From assembly GCF_001704415.2 (NCBI RefSeq), contig NC_030813.1, forward strand, positions 16,882,001 through 16,946,000: a stretch of DNA of 64,000 nucleotides. Reading direction: 5' to 3'. The notes beneath the pieces were generated by a model. That model saw nothing but the letters and a program-made list of their open reading frames with translations, made no database searches and was not told where the DNA came from. Each line of letters starts with the position of its first letter. The first letter of the stretch is position 1. Positions 33,253 through 45,884 of the stretch are shown here, piece after piece. Position numbers and translations under genes: made by a program. This DNA comes from Capra hircus. Taxonomy: Eukaryota > Chordata > Mammalia > Artiodactyla > Bovidae.

Positions 33253-35317
33253 ACACAAGGGATGGAGCACAAACAATTTCTACACTAAATGTTTCTCATC
33301 TGCTGCTCCAGCACACATTTCTTCTTTCCCTCCTCTTTACAGGGCTAGATTTCCAAATGGACGTCCAACACGCACACATACACACACCTGTTAGCACAGT
33401 CAGTCAGCATTTCCCATCCCTTGGCCCGCTGTCCATGGACCACTGGCCTAAGCTGTTCCCAGCAGAGTGAATGCTACACAGAACTCTTCTGTTTTGAGGA
33501 TGTGAATCAAAAACTTCTACAGACACTTAGGCAGCCTGAGGATAAAAGTAATACCTCTATGAAGAGAAACACGTCGTTGAACCACTGAAAAAAATCAACC
33601 CTAAAGCCTGCTCTTCCTCTGGACATTCCAATTAAATGAGCCAGTAAATCCTTTTTGCTCATTAAGCTAATTTAAATTGTTTTCCCATTTTTGCAAGCCA
33701 ACATTTGCTAACAGGAACATATTTATTCGTTGGTGAATGAATGTGAATGAATAAATGCATAACAAGAAAAATACTTTCATTACAACCTTCTTAATGCTAC
33801 TCAGAACATTTTTAGTGCTGATATCATCAAAATATCTGTTCCTCCCCCCCCTCCTGGGCATTGGCATAATTAGGAAAATACAGTCACATGATTTTTAAAT
33901 TATATATTTATTTATAAATTGTATATACATCAAATAAAGATACTTGAAATGTGGTTTTCTAGGTGCAGGGTTTAAGGGGCAGAAATTCTAATCAGATTGC
34001 TGAGAATTAGGGTCCTGATCTTCGAGAAGCTTTTGCAAGGTTAACACTTTGCTTTCCTTTACTTATTGGAGTTTACGATTGACTTTGGGAAACTCTTAGA
34101 ATTTATGAGGATGTCAAGGCTACTTCTTGTGGCCTTTACTGGTTCAAAGGTTGCTGCCCCTCACTCCTTTTCCAAAAGTCATTTAGTATAGTTAAATATT
34201 AAATAAAGAAATGGTAAAATCAATTGTAGAAAAGGAATCCAGTCCCAAGGCTACTTATAATTATACTTGTAATGTTTATAGGCAGGTAAGGAGAATGTAA
34301 GGGGTAGAGTGTTTGACCCTCTTATGTTACCAATTCAATTTTTTCCATTTGTATGAAAACCCATTTGGGACAGAGAGCTGAGCATTTTTGATCCCACCAA
34401 AATAATAGAATTGGCCTTATCCACCTACATTTTGACCTGAAAAAGCCCTTTCAAAATTGCCTCCCTCCAAGATTTGTCTTCTCCAGATTCATGTATCTTG
34501 CTACTCTTCTTAATTTGTCTTTATCTGCTCACAGAGGAAAGTACACGCAGCTTCTCAGAGGCTGCAAATTTCTGCTGACTTTTCATAAATGCTGCCAACT
34601 GCAAATTGGCACTTGCCAGCAACTGAACAACAACAAAAAGTGCATTTGAACCCTGTGCTGTTCCACCTTCAACATGCACTGAGGGGCATTCAGCGTAGAG
34701 AATGAGGCACTCTGTGCTCCAGGGAAACTGGTAGAACAGGTCTTTAGATAGTTAGACATTTTCTGGAACTGATTTCATGAACCCAACCCTTGCATCTCCT
34801 CGTATCTAGAAAAGCAGTAAACCCCTTCATAGTGACATCAGCTCCTTGTGACAGGCAGAAAATGTTTTGTAAAATAAGTGCTTGACTGCATTGAACTCCT
34901 CCTTCAATAAAATCACATATTAATATATCGACCTTCCCCCATGACTTATTTGATCAGTCTCTCGGAGCTATCTGAGGGGCTGTCTCCTGGGTTTCGGTCC
35001 TCATTTTGCCCCAAATAAAACTGAACTCTCAACTCTTAAGTTGTGCATTTTTTTTTGCACAGCTAACCACTGTTTTTAGCTGTCTTAATTATTTTAATCA
35101 AATATTGCTATTTTATTCTTGTATCCTCACTGCACTTTCTCACCAAAGCCACAATTTTGTAACTATGAATATATTTAAGCATATTGAGCAAATTTTTTTT
35201 CCTGAGTAGTTTGTGTAGTATGTATGTAAACCTATTTGTTACTTTTCTGTAGCAATAATATAAGATACAACTAACAAAGTATATGTAAAAACTCAAAACT
35301 ATAGATATCACACATTT
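33253..35317. other. Intergenic, no feature recognised
   Basis: About 2 kb of AT-rich, unique-looking DNA without a confident repeat or exon. Confidence 0.45.
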
Positions 35318-35472
35318 AGCTTGTTTTTTAATATGTATTTATTTGGCTATGTTGGGTCTTAGTTGCTCCACGTGCTGCCTGTGGAACCTTAGTTCCCAGA
35401 CCAAGGCTCAAACCCCTGCCCCTTGCATTGCAAGACAGATTCTTAACCACTGGGCCACCAGGAAAGTCCCAC
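35318..35472 (-). mobile_element. CHR-type SINE
   Basis: Starts with the T-rich end ('ttttttaatatgtatttatt'), then 'gttgggtcttagttgctcc', ending 'gggccaccaggaaagtccca'. Confidence 0.85.
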
Positions 35473-36125
35473 TTCTAGTCTTTCAACTGCTCATAACTGG
35501 TGGCTTATTTCTTAATGGGGCTGGGAGAACTAGGCGGCCTCCAAGAGGAAAATGAAGCTAGATCCATAGTCCAGACCTGTCACTTGGTTAAACACCCTTA
35601 GGTAACAAATTAAAGTATTTAAAAATAAACAAACTTATTTTAAAATATATATAACTATAAAGAACAGAAAACCTTTCTAAAGGTGTTACACAATTTGGAA
35701 ACCAAAGAAGAAAAGACTGAGAAATGCTAGCATGGAAAAACTTATTTGTAAAAGCTCTTAATCTAGAAAAAACTTTTTCTTTGGTAAGAGCTACATGAAG
35801 AATTATTAGCAAGGTGTAGTTAGAGCAATGTAATGCGCACATTAATTTTTCTGTTGTATCTCTGTGTGTATGGGGATGCGTGTGGCATAGTTGAGTCTGC
35901 AGAGCAACTCCCTTCCCTGTCTTTCTCTGATCACACCAAAGTCTGTATCCTCACACGTGGTTAAAAAAAGTCTGCTTTGCTGACATACAGAACAGACTTG
36001 TGGACACAGCAGGGGAAGGAGAGGGAGGGACAGACAGAGAGAGTAGCACTGAAACATATATATTACCATATGTAAAGCAGGCAGCTAGTGGGGAGTTGCT
36101 GTGAAACACAGGGACTCACCTGGTT
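35473..36125. other. Intergenic, no feature recognised
   Basis: AT-rich, with purine-rich GAGA runs at about 36010-36045. No gene seen. Confidence 0.45.
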
Positions 36126-36830
36126 GTTGTTATCAGTCACTCAGTCGTGTCCGACTCTTTGTGACCCCATGAACCACAGCACGGCAGACTTCCCTGTCCA
36201 TCACCACTTCCCAGAGCCTACTCAAACTCTTGTCCATTGCATCGGTGATACCATCCACCATCTCATCCTCTGTTGTCCCCTTCTCCTCCTGCCTTCAGCC
36301 TTTCCCAGCATCAGGGTCTTTCCTAATGAGTCAGCTCTTTGCATCAGGTGGCTAGAGTATTGGAGCTTCAGCTTTAGCATCAGTCTTTCTAATGAATATT
36401 CAGGGTTGATTTCCTTTGGGACTGACTGGTTGGATCTCCTTGCAGTCCAAGGGACTCTCAGGAGTCTTCTCCAGCACCACAGTTCAAAGGCATCAGTTCT
36501 TTGGCACTCAGTCTTTTTTGTTGTCCAGCTTTCACAACCGTACATGGCTACTGGAGAAACCATAGCTTTGACTCTACAGACCTTTGCTGGCAAAGTAACG
36601 TCTCTGCTTTGGAATACGCTGTCTAGGTTTGTCATTGCTTTTCTCTCAAGGAGCAAGCATCTTTTAATTTCATGGTTGCAGTCAGCATCCACAGTAATTT
36701 TGGAGCCCAAGAAAATAAAGTCTGTCACTGTTTCCATTATTTCCCCATCTATTTGCCATAAAGTGATGGGACCAGATGCTATGGTCTTCATTTTTTGAAT
36801 GCCAAATTTTAAGCCAGCTCTGTGACAATC
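36126..36830 (-). mobile_element. BovB LINE 3' fragment
   Basis: Reverse copy of the last roughly 700 bases of BovB. The minus-strand frame 36222-36926 is open across the RT C-terminal region (VSPVAMYGCESWT, FELWCWRRLLRVPWT) and runs out into non-BovB sequence. Confidence 0.92.
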
Positions 36831-36837
36831 TAGAGTG

Positions 36838-36866
36838 GTGGGATGGGATGGGATGGGATGGGTGGG
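36838..36866. repeat. (GGGAT)n simple repeat
   Basis: Four to five GGGAT units directly at the truncated end of the minus-strand BovB fragment. Confidence 0.9.
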
Positions 36867-36887
36867 CAGAGAGAGGCAGGAGGGAGC

Positions 36888-36965
36888 GGACATGACTGAT
36901 TCGTGTTGTATGGCAGAAATCAACACAACATTGTAAAGCAGTTATCCTCCAATTGAGAAGAAAAA
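36888..36965 (+). mobile_element. Short ruminant L1 3'-end-like fragment
   Basis: 'cattgtaaagcagttatcct' and 'ccaattgagaagaaaaa' resemble the 3' end of ruminant L1 elements. Confidence 0.5.
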
Positions 36966-38824
36966 CCAGTGTCTGCTTTCCTCCTGCACCATCCTTGTTT
37001 GCACTGAGCCGGGAGATAAGAGGAAGTGGCAAAGAAGAAAATGACTACCGGCTCCTTGTTAAGGGGCGGGGAGTTGAGCTGAAAGCTGGCTGCCTTGGGA
37101 ATGGAGAGGATCCGAGGTGCTATCTGTAGCCCCGGCCCAGCTGTCGCCTCTAGCTACCTGTTAACCCTCTGGCGCTGGTCTTCCCACAGGAAAGCGCTCC
37201 TTCATTTGACACGTGCTGTTTGAGAAAATTAGAAGCGTGGAAAGAGGAAGTGCTCCATAGGTATGATTATTATTATAAAGAAGAGTTGTAAGGACGTGCG
37301 ACTTGGAAATTGGATCTATGTTCACCATTCATTCCAGGGTAGGATCTCTGACGGTTCCAGGCCCAGGAATTCTAGGGAAAATACAGGGACGCGGCAATGG
37401 GTGACCTTTTGATGCAGAAGGCCAGCGGTGGCTGCGCTTGCTGAAATGATTGCCCAGAGGAGACAGAAGCAGCTGTTAGAGGTGGGAGGAGCCTGGGGTA
37501 GCACCTGGAGGCTAGGTGGGTGGAGCCATGGCGAAGTGGGAGGAGCTCCAGTGCCCAGCTCTCTGTCCAAAGAAGAGAGAGAGAGTGAAAGCTTAGAGCC
37601 TTGCCGGAGTGTGAGCAGCTCCAAGTGTGATGAGACTTGGGCTCGACCGGCGTTGGAAAGCAAACTGACGTACACTGGGGCATATAAGTGGATAACCGAC
37701 AGGGCCAGGAGGAGCAGAGAGAGAGTGCAACTGAAGAAAGGTTATTTATTCCCGTCTCCCTGCTCTTGTCATCTAGGGTCAAGTTCACAGTTAAAGTAGA
37801 AGAGTATGAGCTGTCTGTCACTTGGCAGGAAGGTGTGATATGTTGCAAGGAAGGGAGAAGCTAACCAGCAGGTAGGATCCATCCGGTTCTAATCATCCGC
37901 CTACCTCCTACACGGTGTCTGCAATCTCCCTTTCTTCCAGGGGTTCAAAGAGACAGAAGGGTTCCATCCACGCTGCTTGGACTGCCCTGCCCTTGAGCCA
38001 CCCTCATAGTTTCCCTAGTCTGCTTCCAATTTCCAGAAGGAAAATAATGCAAACCAATTTGAAAGAAAAGGGATCGTCCCTAAAATGTGGCAGCTCTCCT
38101 GTAAAATGTCTCACAGTTCCCAGAAATGGTTGTCCGTCTCTAGAGAATGTCATAGAATGTGAAAAGGATGGGCTCTGAGTTTATAGATGCTCAGATTGAA
38201 GCTGGAATTGCCCACCAAAGTGTTTACTCCCAACTCATTTTATTTGGGAAGAAATAGAGACCTAAGAAGGTTAAGGGACATGCCTGTAGTCATCTAGTCC
38301 CCCTCTCTAGATACCTTTAGGTGGATCTGTCAAATGTACTAGCTAATGACCTCCCACCACCTCCTTTGTGAATTTTACTTAATATGGGTAGATGCCTAGT
38401 AGCCATGTGGGTGCTCTGTGAACTTAGTCCACTTGCTGTACCTGATCAGATCAGGAGTACATACATAGTTGTGTCATTCATCTCTTAATATTTGAAGCCA
38501 CAAAAAAAGAAAAGAAAAAATTTGAAACTGTTAGTGATCCAAAACTTTTTATAGGGCTGGAAATATAACTTGTAAATTCAGGAAATATAACTCACATGTA
38601 TGTTAAAGAGGCATGTTCGCCTGTCACATACCTGTTCACCAAGGAACAAAGAAAGGGGTCCGTGGAATGAAGCAATTGTGCAGAATATGGTAGAAAAATA
38701 TGAAGAGGGTGTGAATCCTGGGGCCTTGTAGTTCCACTTGCCAGTCACTCACTGAGCTTGGCTGCATTCCTGCTCTTGGACAGATCCCTCCGCCCCCACC
38801 CTTTTCATCTGTGTTACAGTTCAA
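36966..38824. other. Intergenic, GC-richer in part, no gene recognised
   Basis: 37000-37700 is richer in GC than its surroundings and has overlapping open frames on both strands (37322-37848 minus, 37428-37799 plus). None shows a domain or convincing splice context. It could be a noncoding transcript or regulatory DNA; the sequence does not decide. Confidence 0.4.
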
Positions 38825-38905
38825 GTTGTTGTTGTTCGGTCGCTAAGTTTTGTCTGACTCTTTGTGACCCCAGGGACTGCAGCACGCTTGGCTTCCCTGT
38901 CCTTC
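38825..38905 (-). mobile_element. Short Bov-tA/BovB tail fragment
   Basis: (TTG)n start, then 'ctgactctttgtgacccc' and 'ggcttccctgtcc'. Confidence 0.75.
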
Positions 38906-40424
38906 AAGTTACTTGCTTCTGTTACTTGCAACCAAGGAATACTAATATCCTCTCACAGTGGGAGTAGACGTGGGTGCCAGCATGGCTCTCTCAGCTTGCA
39001 CTCCTGGCGATCAAGCAGGGAGCCCACCTGAGCCTCCTTTTTCCCATTGGTTCCTGAGGATATACTGGCAGAGGGGCCATTGGGAACTGCTTTTCTGCAT
39101 CCAGAAGGATGCAGCATGGCAGGGATGCTACCAAGAGCACTCAGATGCCCACGTGACTGGGATGCATATAAAAAGGGAGGAGAACACAGCTGAGCCATCT
39201 GTCCATCCAAATTACTGCCCCCCCAATCCTCCTGGGACAGCCCAGCTCTGGCTTTCCCCTTTTCTCTGTCTGAGATCCCGTCATGACTACTTTCTTAGTC
39301 TCTGTGTGTTCTTAGATCAGTCCTGACAGCCATTTCTGAAAAACCTAGCTAAGTCCAGTTCACCTTCCTGGGAGCAAATATTCTCTCACTGCAGCTCAGG
39401 ATTACAGACCTCCAGTCCCTGGTTCCACATTTCTCAGGTCAGTCATCTGCTTTCTTTTGCCTGGGCCCTGATCTCGCTGGGTTCCTCAGGAATAAACCCT
39501 GGGAAAGCCTTTGTGCAAGTGGATTAGCTCAAGGGGTGCTGGCAGGGAGATGAGAGGTGAGGGAGGGAGGGAAGGTAGCTAATCCTGTATATTAGGGAGA
39601 AGGTTACTACTTTGGGCAACTTGGGTGCAATCCTGCCCAGGGAGCTTGAGGGACAGTGGGAAAATGCCTCAGAGTTTACAGAAGTTTCCTAATATTCAAG
39701 GAAGCTAAAATCTATTTATCTTCCAATTCCCAAGCAACGTGAACTGATGGCTATTCCTGGAGGATCAACTTGCCAACACCGCGGCTAGTCCCGCACTTGG
39801 CTTGAGAGCAAGCAGAAGAGATGCAGGTCCTTGCAACAGGATGCATTCCACACACGTCCCCTGGTGAGGTCCCAGGGGACGTGGGCAGAGCACAGCAGCG
39901 TCCACTACAGCCCACGTGTCCCAGCTGCACCTGGGCTTTGGTACATGATTACACAAGCTTGGCATTGTCCAACCGGAAGCAAAGACAAAGCGTTCAGATA
40001 TGAGGGCCCTGGGGCCCTGTATCCAACCGAGACGAGCTCCAGAACTTGAACCTCAGGCTGGTACTCATCCCCACTCAGCTTCAGCCCCTGGAAAGCAGAA
40101 TTAAATCCATTCCACACAATTTTGCACAAATGGAGATGTTACTTTGTGATGTTAACATTTTTGTGTTTAAGGAAAAGCTTTATTTCCAAGGCCATTCCAA
40201 GTTTTTATCAAGTCTCTCTTTCTCCCTTACCCTCCATGAATGTAAATGCAAGATCAAGGAATGCCACAGGACAGAGATATTAATATTTGTTCCTCTGCTA
40301 AAGCATAACACAGTCGAAAGAGCATGGACTTTGGAACGAACCAAGCTAGTTTTATTTCTGCTTTTGTGTCTTAAAAAATCCTTCTCAACCCTGAAGTCAG
40401 GAAGATATACTTCAATGTATTTTT
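38906..40424. other. Intergenic, no gene recognised
   Basis: Moderate GC. A piece near 39478-39590 resembles, in layout, pieces near 18560-18650 and 28735-28830 (possibly one old repeat family I cannot name). Confidence 0.4.
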
Positions 40425-40772
40425 TAAAGGTTTTATAGCCTTTCACATTTAAATATTTAATCCAGTTAGAATTGATTTTTCTATCTGAGCTTTTTTCTGG
40501 TTTAGATTACCCAGTTGCCAAAGAAACATCTTTTGAAAAGACCACCCTTTCTCCAGAGTATCACCTTGTCATATATCTAATGTCCATACAAATGTGAGTT
40601 TGTTTTAGACTCGACTCTGTTCCAGTGGTCTATTTACCCATCCCAGGAACAAAACCACAATGTGTTATTCAGTATGGCTTACAAGTCTTTTCATCTAGTA
40701 GGACAGGTTCTCCTACTTTACTTTTCTTGTGGACTTCCTCACCAACTCTTGCCCCTTCGTATTTCAGTATAA
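40425..40772 (-). mobile_element. Old L1 fragment, left of BovB insertion
   Basis: Reads as antisense L1 ORF2 ('atccagttagaattgatttt', 'tctgttccagtggtctattt'). It continues after the BovB at 44287. Confidence 0.65.
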
Positions 40773-41031
40773 ACTAGAGGCCAGGGGCGATGGCCAGGAG
40801 GAGCAACCCCACGCCCGGGTCAGGGGCGGCAGCCGGCAGGAGCAACCCCACGTCCAAGGAGCAGTGGCTGCGCGGGCACAGGAGGGCCTAGAGGAGCCAT
40901 CCCATGTTGAAGGTCAGGAAGGGCGGCGGTGAGGAGATACCCCTCATCCAAGGTAAGGAGCAGCGGCTGCACTTTTCTGGAGCGGCCGTGAAGAGATACC
41001 CCAGGCCCAAGATAAGAGAAACCCAAGTAAG

Positions 41032-42861
41032 ATGGTAGGTGTTGCAAGAGGGCATCAGAGGGCAGACACACTGAAACCATACTCACAGAAAACTAGTCAG
41101 TCTAATCACACTAGGACCACTGCCTTGTCTAACTCAATGAAACTAAGCCATGCCCGCGGGGCAACCCAAGATGGGTGGGTCATGGTGGAGAGGTCTGACA
41201 GAATGTGGTCCACTGGAGAAGGGAATGGAAAACCACTTCAGTATTCTTGCCTTGAGAACCCCCTGAACAGTATGAAAAGGCAAAATGATAGGATACTGAA
41301 AGAGGTACTCCCCAGGTCAGTAGGTGCCCAATATGCTACTGGAGATCAGTGGAGAAATAACTCCAGAAAGAATGAAGGGATGGAGCCAAAGCAAAAACAA
41401 TACCCAGCTGTGGATGTGACTGGTAATAGAAGCAAGGTCCGATGCTGTAAAGAGCAATATTGCATACGAACCTGGAATGTCAGGTCCATGAATCAAGGCA
41501 AATTGCAAGTGGTCAAACAAGAGATGGCAAGAGTGAATGTCGACATTCTAGGAATCAGCAAACTAAAATGGACTGGAATTGGTGAATTTAACTCAGATGA
41601 CCATTATATCTACTACTGTGGGCAGGAATCCCTCAGAAAAAATGGAGTAGCCATCATGGTCAACAAAAGAGTCCAAAATGCAGTACTTGGATCCAATCTC
41701 AAAAACAACAGAATGATCTCTGTTCATCTCCAAGGCAAACCATTCAATATCACGGTAATCCAAGTCTATGCCCCAACCAGTAACGCTGAAGAAGCTGAAA
41801 TTGAATGGTTCTATGAAGACCTACAAGACCTTTTAGAACTAACACCCAAAAAAGATGTCCTTTTCATTCTAGGGGACTGGAATGCAAAAGTAAGAAGTCA
41901 AGAAACACCTGGAGTAACAGGCAAATTTGGCCTTGGAATGCGGAATGAAGCAGGGCAAAGACTAATAGAGTTTTGCCAAGAAAATGCACTGGTCATAGCA
42001 AACACCCTCTTCCAACAACACAAGAGAAGAGTCTACACATGGACATCACCAGATGGTCAACACCGAAATCAGATTGATTATATTGATTATATTCTTTGCA
42101 GCCAAAGATGGAGAAGCTCTATACAGTCAACAAAAACAAGACCAGGAGCTGACTGTGGCTCAGATCATGAACTCCTTATTACCAAATTCAGACTCAAATT
42201 GAAGAAAGTCGGGAAAACCGCTAGACCATTCAGGTATGACCTAAATCAAATCCCTTATGATTATACAGTGGAAGTGAGAAATAGATTTAAGGACCTAGAT
42301 CTGATACATAGACTGCCTGATGAACTATGGAATGAGGTTCATAACATTGTACAGGAGACAGGGATCAAATGCAAAAAAGCAAAATGGCTGTCTGGGGAGG
42401 CCTTACAAATAGCTGTGAAAAGAAGAGAAGTGAAAAGCAAAGGAGAAAAGGAAAGATACAAGCATCTGAATGCAGAGGTCCAGAGAATAGCAAGAAGAGA
42501 TAAGAAAGCCTTCTTCAGTGATCAATGCAAAAAAATAGAGGAAAACAACAGAATGGGAAAGACTAGAGATCTCTTCAAGAAAATTAGAGATACCAAGGGA
42601 ACAGTTCATGCAAAGATGGGCTCAATAAAGGACAGAAATGGTCTGGACCTAACAGAAGCAGAAGATATTAAGAAGAGGTGGCAAGAATACACGGAAGAAC
42701 TGTACAAAAAAGATCTTCATGACCCAGATAATCATGATGGTGTGATCACTCATCTAGAGCCAGACATCCTGGAATGTGAAGTCAAGTGGGCCTTAGAAAG
42801 CATCACTACGAACAAAGCTAGTGAGGTGATAGAATTCCAGTTGAGCTATTTCAAATCCTGA
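41032..42861 (+). pseudogene. BovB ORF: endonuclease and N-terminal RT (frameshifted)
   Basis: The longest open frame in the window, 609 residues. The endonuclease domain (about residues 145-390) looks complete, with the metal-binding and catalytic words seen (TWNVRS, GDWN, SDH). The last residues after ITTNKASE are out of frame because of the one-base loss near 42823. The true start is uncertain: ATG 41032 is the first in the open frame, with about 115 residues of unclear role before the domain. Confidence 0.88.
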
Positions 42862-42872
42862 AAGATGATGCT

Positions 42873-43592
42873 GTGAAAGTGCTCCACTTAATATGCCAAC
42901 AAATTTGGAAAACTCAGCATTGGCCACAGGCCTGGAAAAGGTCAGTTTTCATTCCAATCCCAAAGAAAGGCAATGCCAAAGAATGTTCAAACTACCACAC
43001 ATTTGCACTCATCTCACATGCTTGTAAAGTAATGCTCAAAATTCTCCAAGCCAGGCTTCAGCAATACGTGAACCATGAACTTCCTGATGTTCAAGCTGGT
43101 TTTAGAAAAGGCAGAGGAACCAGAGATCAAATTGCCAACATCTGCTGGATCATGGAAAAAGCAAGAGAGTTCCAGAAAAACATCTATTTCTGCTTTCTTG
43201 ACTATGCCAAAGCCTTTGACTGTGTAGATCACAATCAACTGTGGAAAATTCTGAAACAGATGGGAATACCAGACCACCTGACCTGCCTCTTGAGAAAACT
43301 GTATGCAGGTCAGGAAGCAACAGTTAGAACTGGACATGGAACAACAGACTGGTTCCAAATAGGAAAAGGAGTACGTCAAGGCTGTATATTTTCACCCTGC
43401 TTATTTAACTTACATGCAGAGTACATCATGAGAAATGCTGGACTGGAAGAAACACAAGCTGGAATCAAGATTGCCGAGAGAAATATCAATAACCTCAGAT
43501 ATGCAGATGACACCACCCTTATGGCAGAAAGTGAAGAGGAGCTAAAAAGCCTCTTGATGAAAGTGAAAGAAGAAAGTGAAAAGTTGGCTTAA
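42873..43592 (+). pseudogene. BovB ORF: reverse transcriptase core (frameshifted)
   Basis: 239 open codons after the first frameshift. They contain SVFIPIPKKGN, GFRKGRGTRDQIANI, CFLDYAKAFDCVDH and RYADDTTLMAE, so the RT catalytic aspartates are kept. The frame ends at a TAA created by the missing A in GAAAAGTTGG. Confidence 0.9.
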
Positions 43593-44286
43593 AGCTCAAC
43601 ATTCAGAAAACGAAGATCATGGCATCCGGTCCCATCACTTCATGGGAAATAGATGGGGAAAGAGTGGAAACAGTGTGAGACTTTATTTTTTGGTGCTCCA
43701 AAATCACTGCAGATGGTGACTGCAGCCATGAAATTAAAAGATGCTTACTCCTTGGAAGAAAAGTTATGACCAACCTAGACAGCATATTCAAAAGCAGAGA
43801 CATTACTTTGTCAACAAAGGTCCATCTAGTCAAGGCTATGGTTTTTCCAGTGGTCATGTATGGATGTGAGAGTTGGACTGTGAAGAAACCTGAGCACCAA
43901 AGAATTGATGCTTTTGAACTGTGGTGTTGGAGAAGACTCTTGAGAGTCCCTTGGACTGCAAGGAGATCTAACCAGTCCATTCTGAAGGAGATCAGCCTTG
44001 GGATTTCTTTGGAGGGAATGATACTAAAGCTGAAACTCCAGTACTTTGGCCACCTCATGCAAAGTGTTGACTCATTGGAAAAGACTTTAATGCTGGGAGG
44101 GATTGACGGCAGGAGGAGAAGGGGATGACAGAGGATGAGATGGCTGGATGGCATCACTGACTCAATGGACGTGAGTCTGCGTGAACTCTGGGAGATGGTG
44201 ATGGACAGGGAGGCCTGGCATGCTGTGGTTTATGGGGTCACAAAGAGTTGGACATGACTGAGCGACTGAACTGAACTGAACTGATA

Positions 44287-44420
44287 GAATCAGCCTATCA
44301 AAGTAATTGTTGGAATTTTGATTGGGATTGCTGAATCAATAAATCATTTGGGGGAGAATTGACATACATACAGCGCACTTCCTTCCATTTATATAAAGTT
44401 AAAAGCTCAAAAAACTACAG
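44287..44420 (-). mobile_element. Old L1 fragment, right of BovB insertion
   Basis: 'gaatcagcctatcaaagtaa' and 'ttgattgggattgctgaatc' continue the antisense L1 that stops at 40772, giving the empty-site order. Confidence 0.65.
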
Positions 44421-44689
44421 TGCTTAGAGATTGATAAATTTAAAATACAGCAAAGAATCAATTACCATCATAGTCAATGGAGTGATTACATCTGAGAGGG
44501 AAGTGAGAGGCTTTGATTTCGAAGGGATACACAAGAAGCCTTTGTTTTATTTTTTTGACCTGATGGTAGTTATATGAGGGTCTGCCTTGTAATTGTTTAT
44601 TAAAATGTGTATCTGTGATTTGCTTAATTTTTATAGTATTGTTCATGATGAAATATTTTTAAAATTCTAACTGCCTCTTGCTAGTTATT

Positions 44690-44830
44690 ACATTACTTTT
44701 TGTTACATTAAAAAATGTAACAATGTTTCTCTCTAAGCCCTAGTTTTCCCATTTGTAAACTGGAGTTCATACCTACATCACAGATTTAGCTTTTCCTACA
44801 ACATTGCAAACAACACATACTACTATGCTT
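44690..44830 (+). mobile_element. MIR-like fragment
   Basis: 'tagttttcccatttgtaaac' and 'catacctacatcacag' follow the MIR core order. Short and diverged. Confidence 0.5.
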
Positions 44831-45339
44831 AACACATGCTAGATCATCAAGAAACGCTGATTTACTTCCCGCTCCCAGGCAATCTCTAGCAGAATCAACC
44901 AGACGTGAAAGGACAACATCTAGGAGAATTTTGTATTCAGGAGTCCCCTGCATGCAGCTTTGGACTTGAACTCTGTCCTGTGCAAAACAAATGTTGACTG
45001 GACAGTGAGGTTCTCTCTCGCTCTTTCTGGAAATCATGACCTCTGTCAGTTTCAACACCTTAGGTGTAGGGCAAAGTGAAATCCGTTCAATAATGCTGAT
45101 CGCTAAACCAGCCTTCTGCTGAGTCACCAATTGGCAATGGGCTTCCTCCCCACCCCTTTCACTCTGTCCTTGGCTTTAGAGAAATGAACCTGTAGCCTTT
45201 GACCCCCTACAGGTAGGCACTGCCAGACTACAAGTGGTAGGGAATGGTGGTAGAGGTTTTTAAATATTCATTCTGAATTGCAGCCCCTTTAAAATAATGC
45301 CTGGGCCAGGGCTGTGGGTGGGAGAAGGGGAGGGGAATG

Positions 45340-45359
45340 GGTATTTCGTGATACACACA

Positions 45360-45398
<39 letters not shown>

Positions 45399-45637
45399 CT
45401 TCTTTGCAGCTGTTACAAGCCAGGCACCAAAGTTAGTCTTTTAATAGTAAAAATTAAAACAATAATGGCTAAGATATGAGTGATTACTAAATGCGCCAAT
45501 CATTTTGTTTTGTACTTCAGGTGTATTATTTTATTTAATCTTCTCATGATAATGTGTTCTTTTTACCCCTCATTTTGCAGTGAGGGATACTAGCTTTACT
45601 AGCTTCACTTACTAGCTTTACCTCGTAAGCTGGGTCT
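45340..45637 (+). repeat. Spaced direct duplication B, copy 1 (source)
   Basis: Contains a (CA)n tract, then 'cttctttgcagctgttacaa' through 'cctcgtaagctgggtct'. It matches 46404-46695 at about 95 percent by eye. A MIR-like segment runs through its right edge into unique DNA ('agaagttatgacttgcccag'), so this copy is in the older context. Confidence 0.92.
45351..45394. repeat. (CA)n microsatellite in duplication copy 1
   Basis: About 20 CA units with one ACAT interruption; the counterpart in copy 2 is at 46414-46443. Confidence 0.95.
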
Positions 45638-45884
45638 TAGAGAAGTTATGACTTGCCCAGTGTCTCATAACTAGTAGACTGTGGGGACCTTAATAGGCTG
45701 TGTATCTAAATTTGTGTAATGGCAAGTTAAGAACTGAAGTGGTGGAGATACACATACTCTATATGCACACGAACTGGCCTTTATGCTATGTCTTCTGTTT
45801 CTGCAATGAATGACTGTCACGAAGCGGTGTGTTCTCCGACCTGTGTCATCCCTCTGTGACTGGTGAATACGTGAGTGAGTGAGT

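Larger units (their letters stand above)
40773..44286 (+). mobile_element. Near full-length BovB (RTE) LINE
   Basis: A 5' GC-rich leader with repeated 'gagcaaccccac' (40800-40850), then endonuclease and reverse transcriptase, ending 'ctgaactgaactgaactgat'. The 609-codon frame 41032-42861 carries the AP-type endonuclease: TWNVRS near residue 147, GDWNAK (D282) and SDHELL (D378, H379). A single-base loss near 42823 (GCTAGTGAGG against GCTAGCGGAGG in the copy at 22218) shifts the frame. RT continues in 42873-43592 with DYAKAFDCVDH and YADD at 43500-43511. A second lesion near 43577 (GAAAAGTTGG) breaks it again, and 43766-44128 covers the C-terminal region. It is nearly complete but not autonomous as it stands. 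Confidence 0.96.

Noticed and set aside
37322..37848. Overlapping 100-158 codon frames on both strands in a GC-richer stretch
   Set aside because: No domain, no conserved words, and equally open on both strands, as expected from base composition; kept only as an unknown region.
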